The notes beneath the pieces were generated by a model that worked only from the letters and a program-made list of their open reading frames with translations, was not told the origin of the DNA and made no database searches. DNA of 64,000 nucleotides from Cantharellus purpuraceus (taxonomy: Eukaryota; Basidiomycota; Agaricomycetes; Cantharellales; Hydnaceae), in contig JALBUN010000034.1 of NCBI GenBank assembly GCA_025174535.1, positions 1,014,001 through 1,078,000 of the forward strand, read 5' to 3'. The position numbers and the translations under genes were made by a program. Shown here in pieces: positions 61,264-64,000 of the stretch (the first letter of the stretch is position 1; the number at the start of each line of letters is the position of its first letter).

Positions 61264-63555
61264 ATTGCAGCGCGACGCCTAGGGGTGGCGGTTCTGATGA
61301 TAGATTTCGAGTAATGTCATTGACGCACTCGCGATCGTACGATATTTTAACATGTACGAGCCGCGCGAATAAGAATGCACACTGCACACCGCCATGCAAT
61401 TGATGGTGCTGATGATGGGAGTCCATACATCCATCTTTGTCCAGGCGGCCGGAAAACACAGAAGGGAAAGAGGATTCTCGCGCTCGCCATTTCCTCGCCA
61501 CATACCCATCTCGTGTTTTATATGCCAGGAACACGCGCACGGTACCCTCAGACTGCCAGCACGATGCAGTGCCTCCCCTCGCCTGCTTCATTTGCCCTGT
61601 CGTGGGTGGAGCAGGCGTAGGTACCCGCGCGTGAGCTGGACCGTACACCACAACAGGATGACGCGTTGGCGGCCATGGTGGAGCCCCCTCGCCGCACCGC
61701 GCGCAGTGATAGCGGCCCAGCCCATGGCAAGGACGCACGGCTAGACGCCTCCCAAGAGAAGCAGTGGCGCGCACGGATATATATTACACGCCTATAGGGG
61801 TCGATCCTCCCTGTAAACGACGTTTGTTCAGCTAGGGCGCATCACATTCGAGTCGATGGGAGCCCAGACGCCCAGGTCGCGGCAAACTGGTCAGGTGCTG
61901 CTAGGGGTGTTACGCGCAATAAGTGGTGTATTTAATGAACAAAGAGCATGGGTGACAGGTGACGATATTCAGTTACATGCCCTATATTATGCCGCCGACT
62001 CGTTCCGCGCGCACAGCCATGGGCTGGGTCGACGGGATCCCGATATAATGGATGTACTTATCGAGGAGGATGTGGATGGGATGTGAGTGGAGCAGGCCAG
62101 GAATGGTGGGTCATGGGACCCAGCTGTGGCAGGATCCGCGGGACGGAACTCCACCCGGGAGGAGCTTCCCTGCTTCTGTGTATGCACACGCATGTATACT
62201 CTATCAGCTGCAGCAGGCTGGCATCGCGCGGTGTGTTCTGATGGTACCACGGGAAATCTACCACAAGACAAGCCACAGTGATGGCGCACATGGTGGGCAG
62301 CCGATGCCGTGCCCTGACGGTGTTTTTGCATCGGGAGGACCGCATCATCACAGTGTGTTACCCTGCAAGTCCAAGCACACATTTGGCAACTTTTCATATG
62401 TGGGGGTGGCAAGTCGGTGTTTACCTGATCCAAGCCAAACTGCGCACAGTGTATGCAGCCCACGCATCTTGGAAATCCACCTGGAGCAGACTTGAATTAC
62501 AAATAAGAATGGCGCCTTCCATTGCATGCCTAGGGGAGTATCCCGACTACACGACTCGTGTCTGGGCCCAGCGTCGAGTGGCCCCAAGCGATGTGCTCGA
62601 GTTTCTCCGCGCTGTTGCCCCTAGCAGCGCACTGGCATACTGATGGGCCATACCCGAAGCGGGAGATTTCAGAGCATCATGATGCGGGTCAGGGTATCGC
62701 CAGATCAGCGAGTAAAGGGGAATTGCATGCGAGTAGGATGCCGGGGGAGGGTGGTTTGTAGCCACGGTGTCGGGCGACAGTCATGCCACAAGGGCTCGGG
62801 CGCTCAAATGTCAACCTTGAACAAGTGGGGGTCGTGAGGTTGCCGGGGCGCCTGTTTCGGACCGTATAATTCCAGGCAGTGCGACAATGGGCGAGAACGT
62901 TGGGCCAACAGTTGTGCCCACAGCTATGATCATCGCAGTCCATTGTGTGCGCTGTGCGCGCCCCGCTGGCAGTTCCGCACTCGGGGACCGCTAGCACAGT
63001 GGAAGATTTGCATACACGGGTGGATGTTTCGTACCGCCCAGGCCGAGCCATCCGAGATGGGAGTGTGGCCCAGGCGAGACAACCAGTTCGTCGAAAGACG
63101 GTGGCCGTGATCGCTGCAACGGGCATCCGGGTACATGTGCAGTGTATACCCAGGCAGGGCATGACGCGGACGCGCGGGGATGGCACTGTGGCATGGGCGC
63201 GCTAGAAATATTGGTAATATGGCGGATGACAAATAACTGGGGAAACGGGAAATGTGTCGGTGAGGGCAGTGTCTCCTATGGCAAGCAGTGTATATAAAGA
63301 GGAGATCCCCTCAGACTCCTCGTCACAAAGCCACCATTGCCTCCCTCGTACCCTCGTGTTTTTTCAACTTGACCTGCCCGAAAAGGTAATTGTCCATATT
63401 ATTTATTTTATTCCCAATTCTCGCCCGCGGCTTTCTGGGCGTTCTGATTTCTACCATTGATTGAACTGCTGCCACGAGCCATCCCATCTGGTATAAGTTG
63501 ATGCTAACTCTCCTCTCTTCTACTCTCCCAGCCTTTTTCCCCGCCCCCCACGAGC
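61264..63555. other. GC-rich region with no firmly supported gene
   Basis: Many long open frames overlap on both strands, as expected from high GC. The most protein-like is a plus frame from ATG 61856 (MGAQTPRSRQTGQVLLGVLRAISGVFNEQRAWVTG...VLIEEDVDGM), ending at a gtgagt donor at about 62081. Several acceptors follow, but I cannot settle a model. From about 63300 the sequence becomes the pyrimidine-rich 5' leader of the cyclin gene, with a probable leader intron (gtaattg...ctcccag). Confidence 0.4.
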
Positions 63556-64000
63556 ATGTCAGTCGCTGGTCCCTACATCCCCCGACACCCGTCGCCCCTA
63601 CGAAGACACAAACCATCCCGTCAATCCACCAGCTACCAAGCCTCCGTCGTCGTATGTCCCCCTCCCGCCTCTCTCTCTCTCTCTGTTCTCATCTCCTGCC
63701 CCTAGCCTCCACTTCCTCCTTCTGATCCCTTGTACGGCCACAGCGAGACTGCCTATCTATGCCAGCGCTTCATACAGGCCCTTTTTTCCTGTCCAAATCG
63801 CCCGCCGCATTCGACAGCGTCCCCATCCACCACGACACCCGGTCTGGCCGCATTTGTAGCCTATGCTCTGCACAGAACCCGTCTGCACTCCTCTGTCACG
63901 TTTACGGCCCTGTTTCTCCTCTCCCGCCTCAAGTCTCGCTTCCCCGCCGCACGCGGGTCCTCCGGTCATCGCCTATTTATATCTGCGTTCATGATCGCGA
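63556..64000 (+). CDS. Pho80/Pcl-type cyclin, 5' part (cut by window end)
   Basis: ATG 63556 (MSVAGPYIPRHPSPLRRHKPSRQSTSYQASVV). An intron (gtatgt...ccctag, about 63652-63706, CT-rich) leads to PPLPPSDPLYGHSETAYLCQRFIQALFSCP, then TPGLAAFVAYALHRTRLHSSVTFTALFLLSRLKSRFPAARGSSGHRLFISAFMIA. This is the first half of a cyclin box of the Pcl1/Pcl2 type, partner of a Pho85-like kinase controlling morphogenesis or phosphate responses. The open second exon also reads in another frame, but only this one gives the cyclin pattern. The rest lies beyond the window. Confidence 0.85.

Overview
The window is nuclear DNA of a filamentous basidiomycete, most likely an Agaricomycete. The evidence is: genes rich in introns of about 50-65 nt with GT-AG borders; a class I hydrophobin; a PAS/GATA white-collar-2-type regulator; an Slt2/Mpk1 MAP kinase with a TEY loop; and a full set of ordinary eukaryotic housekeeping genes on both strands. 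I cannot name the species. Most gene models below were spliced by hand by following conserved protein blocks across introns. Where coordinates span a whole gene they include the introns.

Layout. 0.3-1.9 kb: FAD-dependent amine oxidase (+). 2.5-4.5 kb: SLT2/MPK1 MAP kinase (-). 5.7-7.1 kb: secreted hydrophobin with a long 29-codon repeat region (-). 7.8-11.5 kb: VPS53 of the GARP tethering complex (-), followed by a small 68-aa gene (-). 12.6-14.3 kb: WRAP53/TCAB1-like WD40 protein (+), converging on the exosome nuclease DIS3/RRP44 (14.3-18.2 kb, -), which is head-to-head with a WC-2-like photoreceptor-complex regulator (18.4-20.5 kb, +). From about 13.4 to 20.5 kb the DNA is visibly very GC-rich, in introns as well as exons. 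20.5-24.6 kb is gene-poor. 24.6-26.0 kb: an unrecognised 378-aa protein. 26.3 kb: tRNA-Ala(TGC) with a short intron.

27.0-33.0 kb is a compact housekeeping block: COX10 (-) / COG6 (+), then ZNF830-like (-) / URA5 (+), each pair sharing a short divergent promoter. 33.0-35.2 kb is repeat-derived: a LINE ORF2 tail remnant and several small hairpin repeats. 35.2-37.4 kb: DUF2470 membrane protein (+) converging on a derlin (-). 39.1-43.9 kb: ARID/SWI1-type SWI/SNF subunit with long poly-Gln (+). 44.1-48.7 kb: CCDC130/Saf4-type splicing factor (-), CobW/ZNG1 GTPase (+), AYR1-like short-chain dehydrogenase (-). 49.2-50.8 kb: an N-acetylglucosamine-kinase-like gene (+) that is cut off in an AT-rich patch, which also supplies the tail of the converging RRM gene (-). 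51.9-54.3 kb: ERV14/cornichon (+) and an unrecognised 410-aa protein (-). 55.0-57.8 kb: Asteroid/XPG-like protein (-). 59.6-61.3 kb: NAD kinase (-). 63.6-64.0 kb: 5' part of a Pho80/Pcl-type cyclin (+), cut by the window end.

There is no gene cluster of the biosynthetic or defence type. The points most worth attention are the repeat-extended hydrophobin, a 36-bp near-zero-loop palindrome inside a DIS3 intron, the AT-rich patch that truncates a sugar kinase and gives an RRM protein a hydrophobic tail, four inferred GC-AG introns, and two conserved-looking but unrecognised proteins.
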